A stretch of DNA of 64,000 nt from positions 1-64,000 of the forward strand of contig MUNB01000021.1 of NCBI GenBank assembly GCA_002154345.1, written 5' to 3'. Each line of letters opens with the position of its first letter. The stretch's first letter is position 1. Source of the DNA: Streptomyces griseus (GTDB lineage Bacteria; Actinomycetota; Actinomycetes; Streptomycetales; Streptomycetaceae). Below, in pieces: positions 1-10,214 of this stretch. The notes below the pieces were generated by a model, which was not told the origin of the DNA, did no database searches, and saw only the letters and a list, made by a program, of their open reading frames with translations. The position numbers were made by a program, and so were the translations under genes.

Positions 1-1
1 C

Positions 2-1291
2 GCCGTCCTCGGCGGCACCGCCAAGCTGCCGGTCGGCAACGACCTCAACGGCGGCCAGGCCGTCGGAGTCTGGCGCCAGTGGGTCCACCCCGCGTACGAC
101 GACGCCGAGTTGAGCAGCGACGTCGCCGTGCTGACGCTGGGCGCCACGCTCCCGTACAAGACGCTGCAGCCGGCCGCCGGCGCCGAGACGGCGCTGTACA
201 AGGAAGGCACCCGCGCCACCGTCTACGGCTGGGGCCGCACCAGCTCCACCAGCGACGAGATCTCGCCGACCCTGCGCAAGGCCACGGTGCCGGTCAACGC
301 CGACGCCACGTGCACGTCCTTCTACGGCTCCGAGTTCGTGCCCGGGAAGATGACGTGCGCCGGAGACCCGGCGGTGGGCCAGGACGAGGGCACCGTATCG
401 CCGTGCAACGGTGACTCGGGCGGTCCGCTCGTGGTCAACGGCCGTATCGCGGGCGTCGTTTCATGGGGCGTGCGGGACTGCGTCGCCACCGGCGCGTACA
501 GCGTCTACTCCAAGGTCAGCTCGTTCTTCGGGCAGATCAACCCCCGGGTGGACGACGCCAGCCTGAACTTCGACACGACGGCGGACCTCTTCGCCCGGCA
601 GTCGAAGGGCGAGGCGTTCGAGTACTACTCCACCGGCAAGGCGTTCGGCTCCTCGACGGCCCTCGGCAACTGGGGCGCGGCCAACCTGGTGCGTCAGGTC
701 GACTGGGACCGTGACTTCTACCAGGACTACGTCTACCGGGTGGGCAACGACCTGTACTGGTTCTACTTCAACGGCTCCGCATGGGCCGAGAAGAAGATCG
801 GCACCGGCTGGTCCTCGTTCAAGAACATCCTCTTCCCCGGTGACGTCACCGGGGACGGCAACCCCGACCTCGTCGGCATCGACAGCACCGGCACCCTGGT
901 CACCTATCCGGGCAAGGGCGACGGCACCTTCGCGCCCAAGGCCGTGGCCGGCTCCGGCTGGGGCTCGCTGACGCTGTTCGGCAAGGGCGACTACAGCGGT
1001 GACGGCATCCCCGACCTGCTGGCCCGGGACGGCCAGGGCCAGCTGTGGCTCTACGCGGGCCGCCACAACGTCAACTCGCCGTTCGCCAACAAGGTCCTGG
1101 TCGGCACCGGCTGGAACTTCACGGCGTACGTCGGCACCGGGGACAACACCGGTGACGGCAACGCCGACATCACCGTCCGTGACAGCACGGGCGCGATGTG
1201 GTTCTACCCGAGCAGCGGCTCGGCGACCAAGCCCTTCGGCCCGAAGCTGAAGGCCGGCACCGGCTGGAACGGGTTCAACCTCTTCGGCTGA
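2..1291 (+). CDS. Secreted trypsin-like serine protease with C-terminal FG-GAP/VCBS repeats (5' partial)
   Basis: The frame is open from the first bases of the window, so the start, signal peptide and catalytic His lie upstream. The catalytic Asp is in SSDVAVL (codon 119-121) and the nucleophilic Ser in GDSGGPL (codon 416-418), preceded by the usual WG and Cys pattern of chymotrypsin-fold (S1) proteases. From about base 560 the protein changes to FG-GAP/VCBS-type repeats with Asp-rich calcium loops (GDVTGDGNPD, GDYSGDGIPD, GDNTGDGNAD), likely a beta-propeller that binds substrate or cell wall. Trypsin plus FG-GAP fusions are common secreted Streptomyces enzymes. It ends with TGA at 1289-1291, 110 bp before a strong hairpin. 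Substrate unknown. Confidence 0.9.
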   Translation, partial: AVLGGTAKLPVGNDLNGGQAVGVWRQWVHPAYDDAELSSDVAVLTLGATLPYKTLQPAAGAETALYKEGTRATVYGWGRTSSTSDEISPTLRKATVPVNADATCTSFYGSEFVPGKMTCAGDPAVGQDEGTVSPCNGDSGGPLVVNGRIAGVVSWGVRDCVATGAYSVYSKVSSFFGQINPRVDDASLNFDTTADLFARQSKGEAFEYYSTGKAFGSSTALGNWGAANLVRQVDWDRDFYQDYVYRVGNDLYWFYFNGSAWAEKKIGTGWSSFKNILFPGDVTGDGNPDLVGIDSTGTLVTYPGKGDGTFAPKAVAGSGWGSLTLFGKGDYSGDGIPDLLARDGQGQLWLYAGRHNVNSPFANKVLVGTGWNFTAYVGTGDNTGDGNADITVRDSTGAMWFYPSSGSATKPFGPKLKAGTGWNGFNLFG

Positions 1292-1401
1292 CCCGAGACC
1301 TTGGCCACACCGGTGACGACCGGGGAGCAGTCCGCACGATCGCTGCACCGCACACGAAACCCCAGGTGAGCGCCGCCTCACGGCCCGTTCGCCCGAATCG
1401 C

Positions 1402-1433
1402 CTGTGGCCCCCGTCCTCGGACGGGGGCCACAG
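1402..1433 (+). terminator. Strong hairpin after the protease gene
   Basis: CTGTGGCCCCCGTCC (1402-1416) is perfectly complementary to 1419-1433, giving a very stable GC-rich stem with a tiny TC-centred loop and no U-tract. This is the usual Streptomyces terminator form. It separates the protease from the LCP gene. Confidence 0.7.
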
Positions 1434-1544
1434 ACGCGTATGCAACCCTTCTTGGTGCTTCGGCCGTCCCTACAGGAGAGGCCGACCGCGCGTGGACCAC
1501 CACGGCAGGGGGCAGACGGGCAACTGGAGTCACGAGGGAGACGC

Positions 1545-2648
1545 GTGAGCGAGCAGAGCAGGAGTACGGGCCGCATACGCGGTACCGGCAGCCGGCGGAG
1601 GAAGCCCTCGGGGCGGCACCGTGCCAAGGTCGTCGCGGCCTGGACGGTGGCGGGCGTCGTGGTCGTCGGCGGGGCCGGACTCGGATACGCGTACATGGCG
1701 CTCGACGGCAACCTCTCCAGCGTCGACATCGACGCCAAACTCGGCGCCGACCGTCCCGACGACGTGGACGACGGCTCGCAGGACATCCTGGTGCTGGGTT
1801 CCGACTCGCGCTCCGGCGACAACGGGAAGTACGGCGCCGACGAGGGCGCGGCCCGCTCCGACACGGCGATGGTCATGCACGTCGACAAGGGCCACAAGAG
1901 CGCGAGCGTCGTGTCGATACCGCGCGACACCCTGATAGAGCGCCCCGCCTGCGCGAGCGACACGACGGACGAGACGGTTCCCGCCGAGCACCGGGCGATG
2001 TTCAACACCGCGTACGAGGTCGGCGGGCCGGCCTGCGCCGTGAAGACCGTCGAGGCGATGTCCGGCATCCGCATGGACCACTACCTGGAAGTCGACTTCA
2101 CCGGCTTCGAGAAGCTCATCGACGAGCTGGGCGGCGTGGAGATCACCACGAAGACCGCCATCAACGACTCCAAGAGCCACCTCGACCTGGAGCCGGGCAC
2201 CCACACCCTGGACGGCGAGGAGTCCCTCGGGCTCGTCCGTACCCGCAAGAGCGTCGGCGACGGCAGCGACCTCGGACGTATCCAGCTCCAACAGGCGTTC
2301 ATCAAGGCGCTGATGGAGCAGACGAAGAGCGTCGGGGTGTTCTCCAGCCCCAAGAAGCTCTACGGCCTCGCGGACGCCGCCACCAAGGCCGTCACCACCG
2401 ACTCCGGGCTCGGCTCGGTCAAGAAGCTCACCGGGTTCGCCAACGGCCTCAAGGGGCTGGGCGCGGACAACGTGCACATGGTGACCCTGCCGGTGGAGTA
2501 CGACCCGGCCGACCCGAACCGGGTCCTGCCGCAGGAGAAGGCCGGCCGCCAGGTCTGGGCCGCGCTCAAGCACGACCGGCCGATCCCCGCCTCCGCCACC
2601 GAGAAGTCGGCCGGCGACAAGGGCGAGGCCGCGAAGGTCGTCGAGTAG
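1545..2648 (+). CDS. LytR-CpsA-Psr (LCP) family cell-wall glycopolymer ligase
   Basis: 367 residues from a GTG preceded by GAGGGAG. The N-terminus is very basic (RRRKPSGRHR) and is followed by one membrane helix (AAWTVAGVVVVGGAGLGYAYMA, about residues 27-48), placing the catalytic domain outside the cell. LCP landmarks are visible: DILVLGSDSR, then SVVSIPRDTL, NTAYEVGG, and the Arg-containing RTRKSVGDGSDLGR segment that binds the polyprenyl pyrophosphate headgroup. The family transfers secondary polymers such as teichoic or teichuronic acids from lipid carriers to peptidoglycan. The frame is open upstream to 1404, but that stretch overlaps the hairpin and has no good ribosome site, so I reject it. 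The target polymer is not evident. Confidence 0.92.
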   Translation: MSEQSRSTGRIRGTGSRRRKPSGRHRAKVVAAWTVAGVVVVGGAGLGYAYMALDGNLSSVDIDAKLGADRPDDVDDGSQDILVLGSDSRSGDNGKYGADEGAARSDTAMVMHVDKGHKSASVVSIPRDTLIERPACASDTTDETVPAEHRAMFNTAYEVGGPACAVKTVEAMSGIRMDHYLEVDFTGFEKLIDELGGVEITTKTAINDSKSHLDLEPGTHTLDGEESLGLVRTRKSVGDGSDLGRIQLQQAFIKALMEQTKSVGVFSSPKKLYGLADAATKAVTTDSGLGSVKKLTGFANGLKGLGADNVHMVTLPVEYDPADPNRVLPQEKAGRQVWAALKHDRPIPASATEKSAGDKGEAAKVVE

Positions 2649-2718
2649 GAGGAGCCGGGTGAGCCGGACGAGCCGGAGGAGCGGGATCCGCCGGTCACTC
2701 TCCGTGCGCGGAGCGTAG

Positions 2719-2745
2719 GGGAATACCTGGCTCCCGTCCCCGGTT
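2719..2745 (+). promoter_or_regulatory. Predicted sigma-R promoter of rpmE (GGGAAT-N18-GTT)
   Basis: GGGAAT at 2719-2724 and GTT at 2743-2745 are separated by exactly 18 bases, a perfect match to the Streptomyces sigma-R consensus. Transcription would begin near 2751, leaving a leader of about 100 nt before rpmE. rpmE is a known member of the thiol-stress (sigma-R/RsrA) regulon in S. coelicolor. Confidence 0.8.
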
Positions 2746-2848
2746 TTGGGAGATACGGCCGGTCCTGGCAGACTGGTACGTCGGCCCCGGTTCACGGCCG
2801 CGCAATCCGCGCGGACGACCCGGAGCCCTCCCGAAACTAGGAGACACC

Positions 2849-3073
2849 TTGAAGCGCGACATCCACCCCGAGTACGTCGAGACGCAGGTCAGCTGCACCT
2901 GCGGTGCGTCGTTCACCACCCGGAGCACCATCGACTCCGGCGCCATCCGCGCCGACGTCTGCTCCGAGTGCCACCCGTTCTACACGGGCAAGCAGAAGAT
3001 CCTCGACACCGGCGGCCGCGTGGCCCGCTTCGAGGCCCGCTTCGGCAAGGCTGCCGGCTCCGCCAGCAAGTAG
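2849..3073 (+). CDS. rpmE: 50S ribosomal protein L31, zinc-binding (C+) type
   Basis: 74 residues from a TTG start with AGGAG 8 bases upstream. The protein has the Cys-x-Cys (C16, C18) and Cys-x-x-Cys pairs that coordinate zinc in the C+ form of L31, and the family signature [17 protein letters not shown]. Actinomycetes usually also carry a Cys-free paralogue that replaces this one when zinc is scarce, so this gene links ribosome composition to zinc and thiol status. It fits with the sigma-R promoter upstream. It has its own terminator, so it is probably expressed apart from prfA. Confidence 0.97.
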   Translation: MKRDIHPEYVETQVSCTCGASFTTRSTIDSGAIRADVCSECHPFYTGKQKILDTGGRVARFEARFGKAAGSASK

Positions 3074-3083
3074 CGAGCCACTG

Positions 3084-3133
3084 CGCCGGTTCCTGGCGCC
3101 CTCTTCCCGGGGGCGTCGGAACCGGCGTTTTTT
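3084..3133 (+). terminator. Rho-independent terminator of rpmE
   Basis: CGCCGGTTCC (3084-3093) pairs with GGAACCGGCG (3118-3127). The stem is extended inward by GGCGCCC/GGGCGTC, and six T residues follow at 3128-3133. This is one of the few U-tract terminators in the window. Confidence 0.9.
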
Positions 3134-3229
3134 CCGGTCGGGTGCCCGGGGGAGCCCCCGCCGGACACCCCACCGGGCAGTACGCCCTCCAGCAGGCCCG
3201 CAGAATTCAGACCAACCAGGAGCCCCCGA

Positions 3230-4306
3230 ATGTTCGAGGCGGTCGAGGAACTGATCGGTGAACACACCGATCTCGAGAAGAAGCTCGCCGATCCGTCGGT
3301 CCACGCCGACCAGGCCAACGCGCGCAAGCTGAACAAGCGTTACGCGGAGCTGACCCCGATCGTCTCCACGTACCGGAGCTGGAAGCGGACCGGCGAGGAC
3401 ATCGAGACCGCCCGCGAGTTCGCCGCGGACGACCCCGACTTCGCCGCCGAGGTCAAGGAGCTGGAGAAGCAGCGCGAGGAGATCACCGAGAAGCTCCGCC
3501 TGCTCCTCGTCCCGCGCGACCCCAGCGACGACAAGGACGTGCTCCTGGAGATCAAGGCGGGCGCGGGCGGCGACGAGTCCGCCCTGTTCGCCGGTGACCT
3601 GCTGCGCATGTATCTGCGCTACGCCGAGCGCGTCGGCTGGAAGACCGAGATCATCGACTCCACCGAGTCCGAGCTCGGCGGCTACAAGGACGTCCAGGTC
3701 GCCGTGAAGACCAAGGGCGGCAACGGCGCCACCGAGCCCGGCCAGGGCGTCTGGGCCCGGATGAAGTACGAGGGTGGCGTGCACCGGGTGCAGCGCGTGC
3801 CCTCCACCGAGTCCCAGGGCCGCATCCACACCTCCGCCGCGGGCGTGCTCGTCACCCCCGAGGCCGAGGAGGTCGACGTCGAGATCCACGCCAACGACCT
3901 GCGCATCGACGTCTACCGCTCCTCGGGACCCGGCGGCCAGTCCGTCAACACGACCGACTCCGCCGTCCGCATCACCCACCTGCCGACCGGCGTCGTCGCC
4001 TCCTGCCAGAACGAGAAGAGCCAGCTCCAGAACAAGGAGCAGGCCATGCGCATCCTGCGCTCCCGGCTGCTGGCCGCCGCCCAGGAAGCCGCCGAGCAGG
4101 AGGCCTCCGACGTCCGCCGCAGCCAGGTGCGTACCGTCGACCGGTCCGAGAAGATCCGGACCTACAACTTCCCGGAAAACCGCATCTCGGACCACCGCGT
4201 CGGCTTCAAGGCGTACAACTTGGACCAGGTCCTCGACGGAGAGCTCGACGCCGTCATCCAGGCATGCGTCGACGCCGACTCCGCCGCCAAGCTCGCCAAC
4301 GCGTAA
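3230..4306 (+). CDS. prfA: Peptide chain release factor 1
   Basis: 358 residues, the normal size for RF1, with AGGAG ahead of the ATG. The peptidyl-hydrolysis motif GGQ is at residues 235-237 in a GPGGQSVN context, and the codon-reading PxT tripeptide (here PST, residues 191-193) marks it as RF1 (UAA/UAG) rather than RF2. It is followed by prmC, whose product methylates the GGQ glutamine, a conserved bacterial pairing. The two genes are 46 bp apart and probably cotranscribed with the next three. Confidence 0.97.
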   Translation: MFEAVEELIGEHTDLEKKLADPSVHADQANARKLNKRYAELTPIVSTYRSWKRTGEDIETAREFAADDPDFAAEVKELEKQREEITEKLRLLLVPRDPSDDKDVLLEIKAGAGGDESALFAGDLLRMYLRYAERVGWKTEIIDSTESELGGYKDVQVAVKTKGGNGATEPGQGVWARMKYEGGVHRVQRVPSTESQGRIHTSAAGVLVTPEAEEVDVEIHANDLRIDVYRSSGPGGQSVNTTDSAVRITHLPTGVVASCQNEKSQLQNKEQAMRILRSRLLAAAQEAAEQEASDVRRSQVRTVDRSEKIRTYNFPENRISDHRVGFKAYNLDQVLDGELDAVIQACVDADSAAKLANA

Positions 4307-4352
4307 GCGTCCCGCCCGCCCCGCACACCCGTAACCCGTACGGAGAACCGCG

Positions 4353-5198
4353 ATGAACCTGCTGCTCGCCGAGGTGGCCCAGGCCACCCAGCGGCTGGCC
4401 GACGCCGGTGTCCCCTCACCGCGATTCGACGCCGAGGAGCTCGCGGCCTTCGTCCACGGGGTGAAGCGGGGCGCGCTGCACACGGTGCCCGACACCGACT
4501 TCGACGCCCGGTACTGGGAGACGATCGCCCGCCGCGAGGCCCGCGAACCCCTCCAGCACATCACCGGCCGCGCCTTCTTCCGCTACCTGGAGCTCCAGGT
4601 CGGACCCGGTGTCTTCGTGCCCCGGCCGGAGACCGAGTCGGTCGTCGGCTGGGCGATAGACGCCGTACGCGCGATGGACGTCGTCGAGCCCGTCGTCGTC
4701 GACCTGTGCACCGGATCGGGCGCCATCGCGCTCGCCATGGCGCAGGAGGTCCCGCGCTCGCGCGTCCATGCCGTGGAGCTGTCCGAGGACGCCCTCAGGT
4801 GGACGCGGAAGAACGCCGAGGGGTCCAGGGTCACCGTGCACCGGGGAGACGCCCTGAGCGCCCTTCCGGAGCTCGACGGCCAGGTCGACCTGGTGATCTC
4901 CAACCCGCCGTACATCCCGCTCACCGAGTGGGAGTACGTCGCCCCCGAGGCCCGCGACCACGACCCGGAGATGGCCCTGTTCTCCGGCGAGGACGGCCTC
5001 GACACCATCCGCGGCATCGAACGCACCGCCCACCGTCTGCTGCGCCCCGGCGGCCTCGTCGTCATCGAGCACGCCGACACCCAGGGCGGCCAGGTGCCGT
5101 GGATCTTCACCGAGGAGCGGGGCTGGGCGGATGCCGCCGACCACCCCGACCTGAACAAGCGACCCCGGTTCGCCACCGCCCGCAAGGCCATGCCGTGA
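4353..5198 (+). CDS. prmC: Release factor glutamine N5-methyltransferase
   Basis: 281 residues. It has the SAM-binding motif DLCTGSGAIAL (from about residue 117) and the amide-methyltransferase motif NPPY at residues 184-187. PrmC (HemK) methylates the Gln of the GGQ motif in RF1 and RF2, which speeds termination. It sits directly downstream of its substrate gene prfA; CGGAG lies 8 bases before the ATG. Confidence 0.96.
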   Translation: MNLLLAEVAQATQRLADAGVPSPRFDAEELAAFVHGVKRGALHTVPDTDFDARYWETIARREAREPLQHITGRAFFRYLELQVGPGVFVPRPETESVVGWAIDAVRAMDVVEPVVVDLCTGSGAIALAMAQEVPRSRVHAVELSEDALRWTRKNAEGSRVTVHRGDALSALPELDGQVDLVISNPPYIPLTEWEYVAPEARDHDPEMALFSGEDGLDTIRGIERTAHRLLRPGGLVVIEHADTQGGQVPWIFTEERGWADAADHPDLNKRPRFATARKAMP

Positions 5199-5250
5199 CC
5201 CGGATCCGGCACCACCACCCGTACCCGCACCTGTCCGAGGAGGCCGGCTG

Positions 5251-5898
5251 ATGGCTCGGCGATACGACTGCAACGACGCCACCGACCGGACCACGGGTCT
5301 GCGCGAGGCCGCATCGGCCGTCCGCCGGGGCGAACTGGTCGTGCTGCCCACCGACACCGTGTACGGGATCGGTGCGGACGCCTTCACCTCGGAGGCCGTC
5401 GCGGACCTGCTCGACGCCAAGGGCCGGGGCCGCAACATGCCCACCCCCGTCCTGATCGGCTCGCCGAACACCCTGCACGGCCTGGTCACCGACTTCTCCG
5501 AGGAGGCCTGGGAGCTCGTCGACGCCTTCTGGCCCGGCGCCCTCACCCTCGTCGCCCGGCACCAGCCCTCCCTCCAGTGGGACCTCGGCGACACCCGGGG
5601 CACCGTCGCGATCCGGATGCCGCTGCACCCGGTAGCCATCGAGCTGCTCACCGAGGTCGGCCCGATGGCCGTCTCCAGCGCCAACCTCACCGGACACCCG
5701 GCGCCGGAGGACTGCGACGCCGCCCAGGGCATGCTCGGCGACTCCGTCTCCGTCTACCTCGACGGCGGCCCGACGCCCGGCATCGTGCCGTCCTCGATCG
5801 TCGACGTCACCGGCGCCACCCCGGTCCTGCTGCGCGCCGGCGCCCTCTCCGCGGAGGAGCTGCGCAAGGTGGTCCCCGACCTCGAGGTGGCCAATTGA
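5251..5898 (+). CDS. tsaC: L-threonylcarbamoyladenylate synthase (Sua5/YrdC family)
   Basis: 215 residues. It shows the YrdC fold signature LPTDTVYGIGADAF near residue 32, a basic KGRGRNMPTPVL loop, and SSANLTG near residue 148. It makes threonylcarbamoyl-AMP for the t6A37 modification of ANN-decoding tRNAs. A strong AGGAGG precedes the ATG. Its TGA overlaps the TTG start of the next gene (ATTGA at 5894-5898), so the two are probably translationally coupled. The length suggests the short TsaC form or a Sua5 lacking its C-terminal domain. Confidence 0.93.
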   Translation: MARRYDCNDATDRTTGLREAASAVRRGELVVLPTDTVYGIGADAFTSEAVADLLDAKGRGRNMPTPVLIGSPNTLHGLVTDFSEEAWELVDAFWPGALTLVARHQPSLQWDLGDTRGTVAIRMPLHPVAIELLTEVGPMAVSSANLTGHPAPEDCDAAQGMLGDSVSVYLDGGPTPGIVPSSIVDVTGATPVLLRAGALSAEELRKVVPDLEVAN

Positions 5899-6536
5899 CC
5901 GCCCCCGAGGGGCGTGGCATAGCGGGGCGGACCGACACCTTCCGCATCCTCCACGTCAGCACCGGCAACGTCTGCCGCTCGCCCATCACCGAGCGGCTGA
6001 CCCGCCATGCCCTGGTGGACCGCCTTGGCGATCCGCTCAGCGGCGGCCTGATCGTGGAGAGCGCGGGCACCTGGGGCCATGAGGGCGCGCCCATGGAGGC
6101 CAACGCCGAGGTCGTCCTCGCCGACTTCGGCGCGGACGCCAGCGGCTTCGTCGGCCGCGAACTCCTCGACGAGCACGTCATCCGCGCCGACCTGGTCCTC
6201 ACCGCCACCCGCGACCACCGCGCCCAGGTCATCTCCATGGGCCACTCCGCGGGCCTGCGCACCTTCACGCTCAAGGAGTTCACCCGGCTGGTCCGGGCCA
6301 TAGACCCGGCCACCCTGCCCGACCCGCGCGACGAGGGCGTCGTCGAGCGCGCCCGCGCCCTGGTGCGCGCCGCCGCCGCGCTGCGCGGCTGGCTGCTGGC
6401 CCCGACCGCCGAGGCGGACGAGGTCTACGACCCCTACGGCGCCCCCATCACCTTCTTCCGCTCCATCGGCGACGAGATCAACCAGGCCCTCGACCCGGTC
6501 GTCACCGCGCTCACCGGCGTACGCGCCCCGAACTGA
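5895..6536 (+). CDS. Low-molecular-weight protein-tyrosine-phosphatase homologue lacking the nucleophilic Cys
   Basis: 213 residues from a TTG that overlaps the tsaC stop. The P-loop reads HVSTGNVCRSP (residues 20-30). The fold is clearly that of low-molecular-weight phosphatases and arsenate reductases (consensus VCxGNxCRSP), but the first Cys, which is the nucleophile, is Ser at position 22. The second Cys (C27) and the anion-binding Arg (R28) remain. The C-terminal DPYG motif with the general-acid Asp is present, followed by the family-like FRSIGDEINQAL helix. So the phosphate site looks intact while normal Cys-based chemistry should be impossible. It may bind phosphoproteins or phosphate without turnover. 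It sits between tsaC and a divergent glyA. Homologues are usually annotated simply as phosphatases. Confidence 0.85.
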   Translation: MTAPEGRGIAGRTDTFRILHVSTGNVCRSPITERLTRHALVDRLGDPLSGGLIVESAGTWGHEGAPMEANAEVVLADFGADASGFVGRELLDEHVIRADLVLTATRDHRAQVISMGHSAGLRTFTLKEFTRLVRAIDPATLPDPRDEGVVERARALVRAAAALRGWLLAPTAEADEVYDPYGAPITFFRSIGDEINQALDPVVTALTGVRAPN

Positions 6537-6686
6537 GCGGTACACCCGCGCCGCACCGGGCGGCCGGTGCGCCGACCGGCGTACGGGACGCCGCGACAGC
6601 GGGCACGGCGCCCGGCCCCGGCGTACGTTGGAGCTGACACCGGCACCCCTCGCCGGCGCACCCACCTCCAGGCCCGGAGCCGTCCC

Positions 6687-7967
<1,281 letters not shown>

Positions 7968-8072
7968 GCGAGGTGGGCGAGGCCCGTGGAACCATCACCC
8001 GTACCGTGGAGTCCTTGTTTCAGAGACTAGTCTGTGGGGCTCAGATGGCCGGCGAATTCTGTGGGGCAGCCC

Positions 8073-9455
8073 GTGCGTGATTACCTGCTGACGCTCTGTG
8101 TCACGGCAGCGGTGACTTATCTGCTGACCGGACCGGTGCGTAAGTTCGCCATCGCGGTCGGGGCGATGCCCGCGATCCGCGCGCGCGACGTCCACCGGGA
8201 ACCGACTCCCCGGCTCGGTGGCATCGCCATGTTCGGCGGACTGTGTGCGGGACTGATCGTCGCCGACCACCTGTTCAACCTGAACGGCGTCTTCGAACTC
8301 TCCAACGAGCCAAGGGCGTTGCTCTCCGGCGCCGCGCTGATCTGGCTGATCGGCGTCCTGGACGACAAGTTCGAGATCGACGCGCTGATCAAGCTCGGCG
8401 GCCAGATGATCGCCGCCGCCGTCATGGTCATCCAGGGCCTCACGATCCTGTGGCTGCCGATCCCGGGCGTCGGCACGGTCGCCCTCACCCAGTGGCAGGG
8501 CACGCTGCTCACGGTGGCGCTGGTCGTCATCACGATCAACGCGGTCAACTTCGTCGACGGCCTGGACGGGCTCGCGGCGGGCATGGTGTGCATCGCGTCG
8601 GCGGCGTTCTTCCTGTACGCCTACCGCCTCTGGTACGGGTACGGGATCGAGGCGGCGGCCCCCGCGACGCTGTTCGCGGCGATCCTGATGGGCATGTGCC
8701 TCGGCTTCCTGCCGCACAACATGCATCCGGCGCGGATCTTCATGGGCGACTCGGGATCGATGCTGATCGGCCTGGTGCTGTCGGCGGGCGCGATCTCGAT
8801 CACGGGCCAGGTCGACCCGGACCTCATGAAGCTCTTCGAGGGCAGCGAGCGCGAGGCCACCCACGCCCTGCTGCCGGTCTTCATCCCGCTGGTGCTGCCG
8901 CTGACGATCATCGCGATCCCGGCCGCCGACCTGGTCCTCGCGATCGTCCGGCGCACCTGGAACGGCCAGTCGCCGTTCGCCGCCGACCGCGGTCATCTGC
9001 ACCACCGGCTGCTGGAGATCGGCCACTCGCACAGCCGGGCCGTGCTGATCATGTACTTCTGGTCGGCGCTCATCGCCTTCGGCGCCGTCGGCTACTCGGT
9101 GCACTCGGCGTCCTCGTGGATCGTGTTCGTCATCATCGCGTCGAGCGCGGTGGGCCTGGCCCTGCTGCTGATGCCCCGCTTCACCCCGCGCGCCCCGCAC
9201 TGGGCCAACCGCTTCGTCCCGCCGCGCTACCGGCACCGGGCGGCCGAGCAGGCCCCCGCCCCGTCGCCCTCCCACGGCGAGAAGCCGGCACCGGTGACCT
9301 CCGGGGCCCAACAGGGCGCGGCAGACGCTCAGATGGGCGAGGAGGCCGCCGAACGGGCCCCTGTGGCGGTCGGGGTGTCCGGCGTCAACGGCGCTACCGC
9401 GATCGGCGCTCGTTCGCGCTTCCCGGATCGCCGTTCCATCGACTCGTCGCGCTGA
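8073..9455 (+). CDS. MraY/WecA-like polyprenyl-phosphate hexosamine-1-phosphate transferase
   Basis: About 460 residues with around ten membrane helices. Family motifs are in order: REPTPRLGG near the N-terminus, LDDKFEID on the first catalytic loop, NAVNFVDGLDGLAAG (the catalytic Asp loop), IFMGDSGSM, and the substrate-recognition HLHHRLLEIGHSHSRAV. The HHR-type loop favours the WecA/TagO branch (UDP-GlcNAc:undecaprenyl-phosphate transferase, priming teichoic acid or polysaccharide synthesis) over MraY. The last 70 residues are hydrophilic and Pro/Ala-rich. GTG 8073 has GGGG 6 bases upstream; GTG 8061 is an in-frame alternative. It immediately precedes the atp region, as in other streptomycetes. 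Confidence 0.9.
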   Translation: MRDYLLTLCVTAAVTYLLTGPVRKFAIAVGAMPAIRARDVHREPTPRLGGIAMFGGLCAGLIVADHLFNLNGVFELSNEPRALLSGAALIWLIGVLDDKFEIDALIKLGGQMIAAAVMVIQGLTILWLPIPGVGTVALTQWQGTLLTVALVVITINAVNFVDGLDGLAAGMVCIASAAFFLYAYRLWYGYGIEAAAPATLFAAILMGMCLGFLPHNMHPARIFMGDSGSMLIGLVLSAGAISITGQVDPDLMKLFEGSEREATHALLPVFIPLVLPLTIIAIPAADLVLAIVRRTWNGQSPFAADRGHLHHRLLEIGHSHSRAVLIMYFWSALIAFGAVGYSVHSASSWIVFVIIASSAVGLALLLMPRFTPRAPHWANRFVPPRYRHRAAEQAPAPSPSHGEKPAPVTSGAQQGAADAQMGEEAAERAPVAVGVSGVNGATAIGARSRFPDRRSIDSSR

Positions 9456-9788
9456 CGATTCGGAACCTGCGGTGGGGCGGAGTCCAGCGCTCCACCGCGT
9501 CGCCCCTGGAGCCTTACGGAGGGGCTCAGGATTGGCTGATTTGCTTAACGCAACCACTCGCACCGGCTTCGTCACGTTCTTGACCAGCACATATGTCATT
9601 CTCGTTTGCGTGTGCCCCTTGGTAGAGGTTCGACGCAACTCAGGAATAGGACATTCCTCTGCATGTGCCGGGCGCATCTTCCCGGAATGCCGTTTGCGGC
9701 TGCCTGGTCGCGCCAACTAGCGTCCCTTCCTGTCGTGCCCGTGACCGGGGCATGACTGTCAATGAGTGAATCCATTGAGGGGGAAGTA
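9456..9788 (+). other. Intergenic stretch without a convincing gene
   Basis: A weak hairpin (GCGGTGGGG 9469-9477 with CTCCACCGC 9490-9498) may end the WecA-like transcript. The rest is less GC-rich than its surroundings (for example 9535-9640) and probably holds the promoter of the secreted-protein gene, but I cannot pick -35/-10 boxes with confidence. An 82-codon frame at 9472-9720 lacks a ribosome site and protein-like composition. Confidence 0.5.
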
Positions 9789-10214
9789 GTGCGTAAGTTC
9801 ACGGGTATAGCCGCATCGGCCGTGATGGTGAGCGGTCTGCTGGGGGCAGGGGTCGCCCAAGCCGCGGGGGCACCTGCCGCGCAGTCGATCGAGGCCAAGG
9901 CGACGAAGAAGTTCACCGTCTCCACCAGTCCGCTGGAGAAGAAGGAATCCCCGGAGAAGTTCAAGAAGGGGAAGACCGGAAAGGTCCAGTACACCATCAC
10001 CAAGAAGCAGTTCGACAACGCGATCGGCATTCGTCTGATCACGTGCGGCAAGAACTGGAAGTCGCTGACGGGCTGGAAGGACTTCAAGAAGAAGAAGGGT
10101 GAGTACTACACCCTCGACAAGTCGGTGAAGAAGGGGACGTGCTTCCGTGTGCAGGCCGGCCGCAGTTGGGCCGGGGGAGCTTCCGTGATCGAGGGGAAGG
10201 TCAAGTTCTCCTGA
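9789..10214 (+). CDS. Small Lys-rich secreted protein of unknown function
   Basis: 141 residues from GTG 9789, with GAGGGGGAA just upstream; an ATG at 9762 is a poorer start. The N-terminus is a Sec signal peptide (VRKFTGIAASAVMVSGLLGAGVAQA, cleavage after AQA). The mature part is about 115 residues, extremely rich in Lys (KATKKF, KFKKGKTGK, DFKKKKG, SVKKG). It has only two Cys (in LITCGKNW and KGTCFRV) that could form one disulfide. There are no transmembrane segments or catalytic motifs. I do not recognise the family; a small extracellular cationic protein is all that can be said. It has its own terminator. Confidence 0.8.
   Translation: MRKFTGIAASAVMVSGLLGAGVAQAAGAPAAQSIEAKATKKFTVSTSPLEKKESPEKFKKGKTGKVQYTITKKQFDNAIGIRLITCGKNWKSLTGWKDFKKKKGEYYTLDKSVKKGTCFRVQAGRSWAGGASVIEGKVKFS

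Noticed and set aside
9596..10087. 163-codon minus-strand frame over the Lys-rich protein gene
   Set aside because: The plus-strand frame has a ribosome site, a signal peptide and its own terminator; the minus frame has none.
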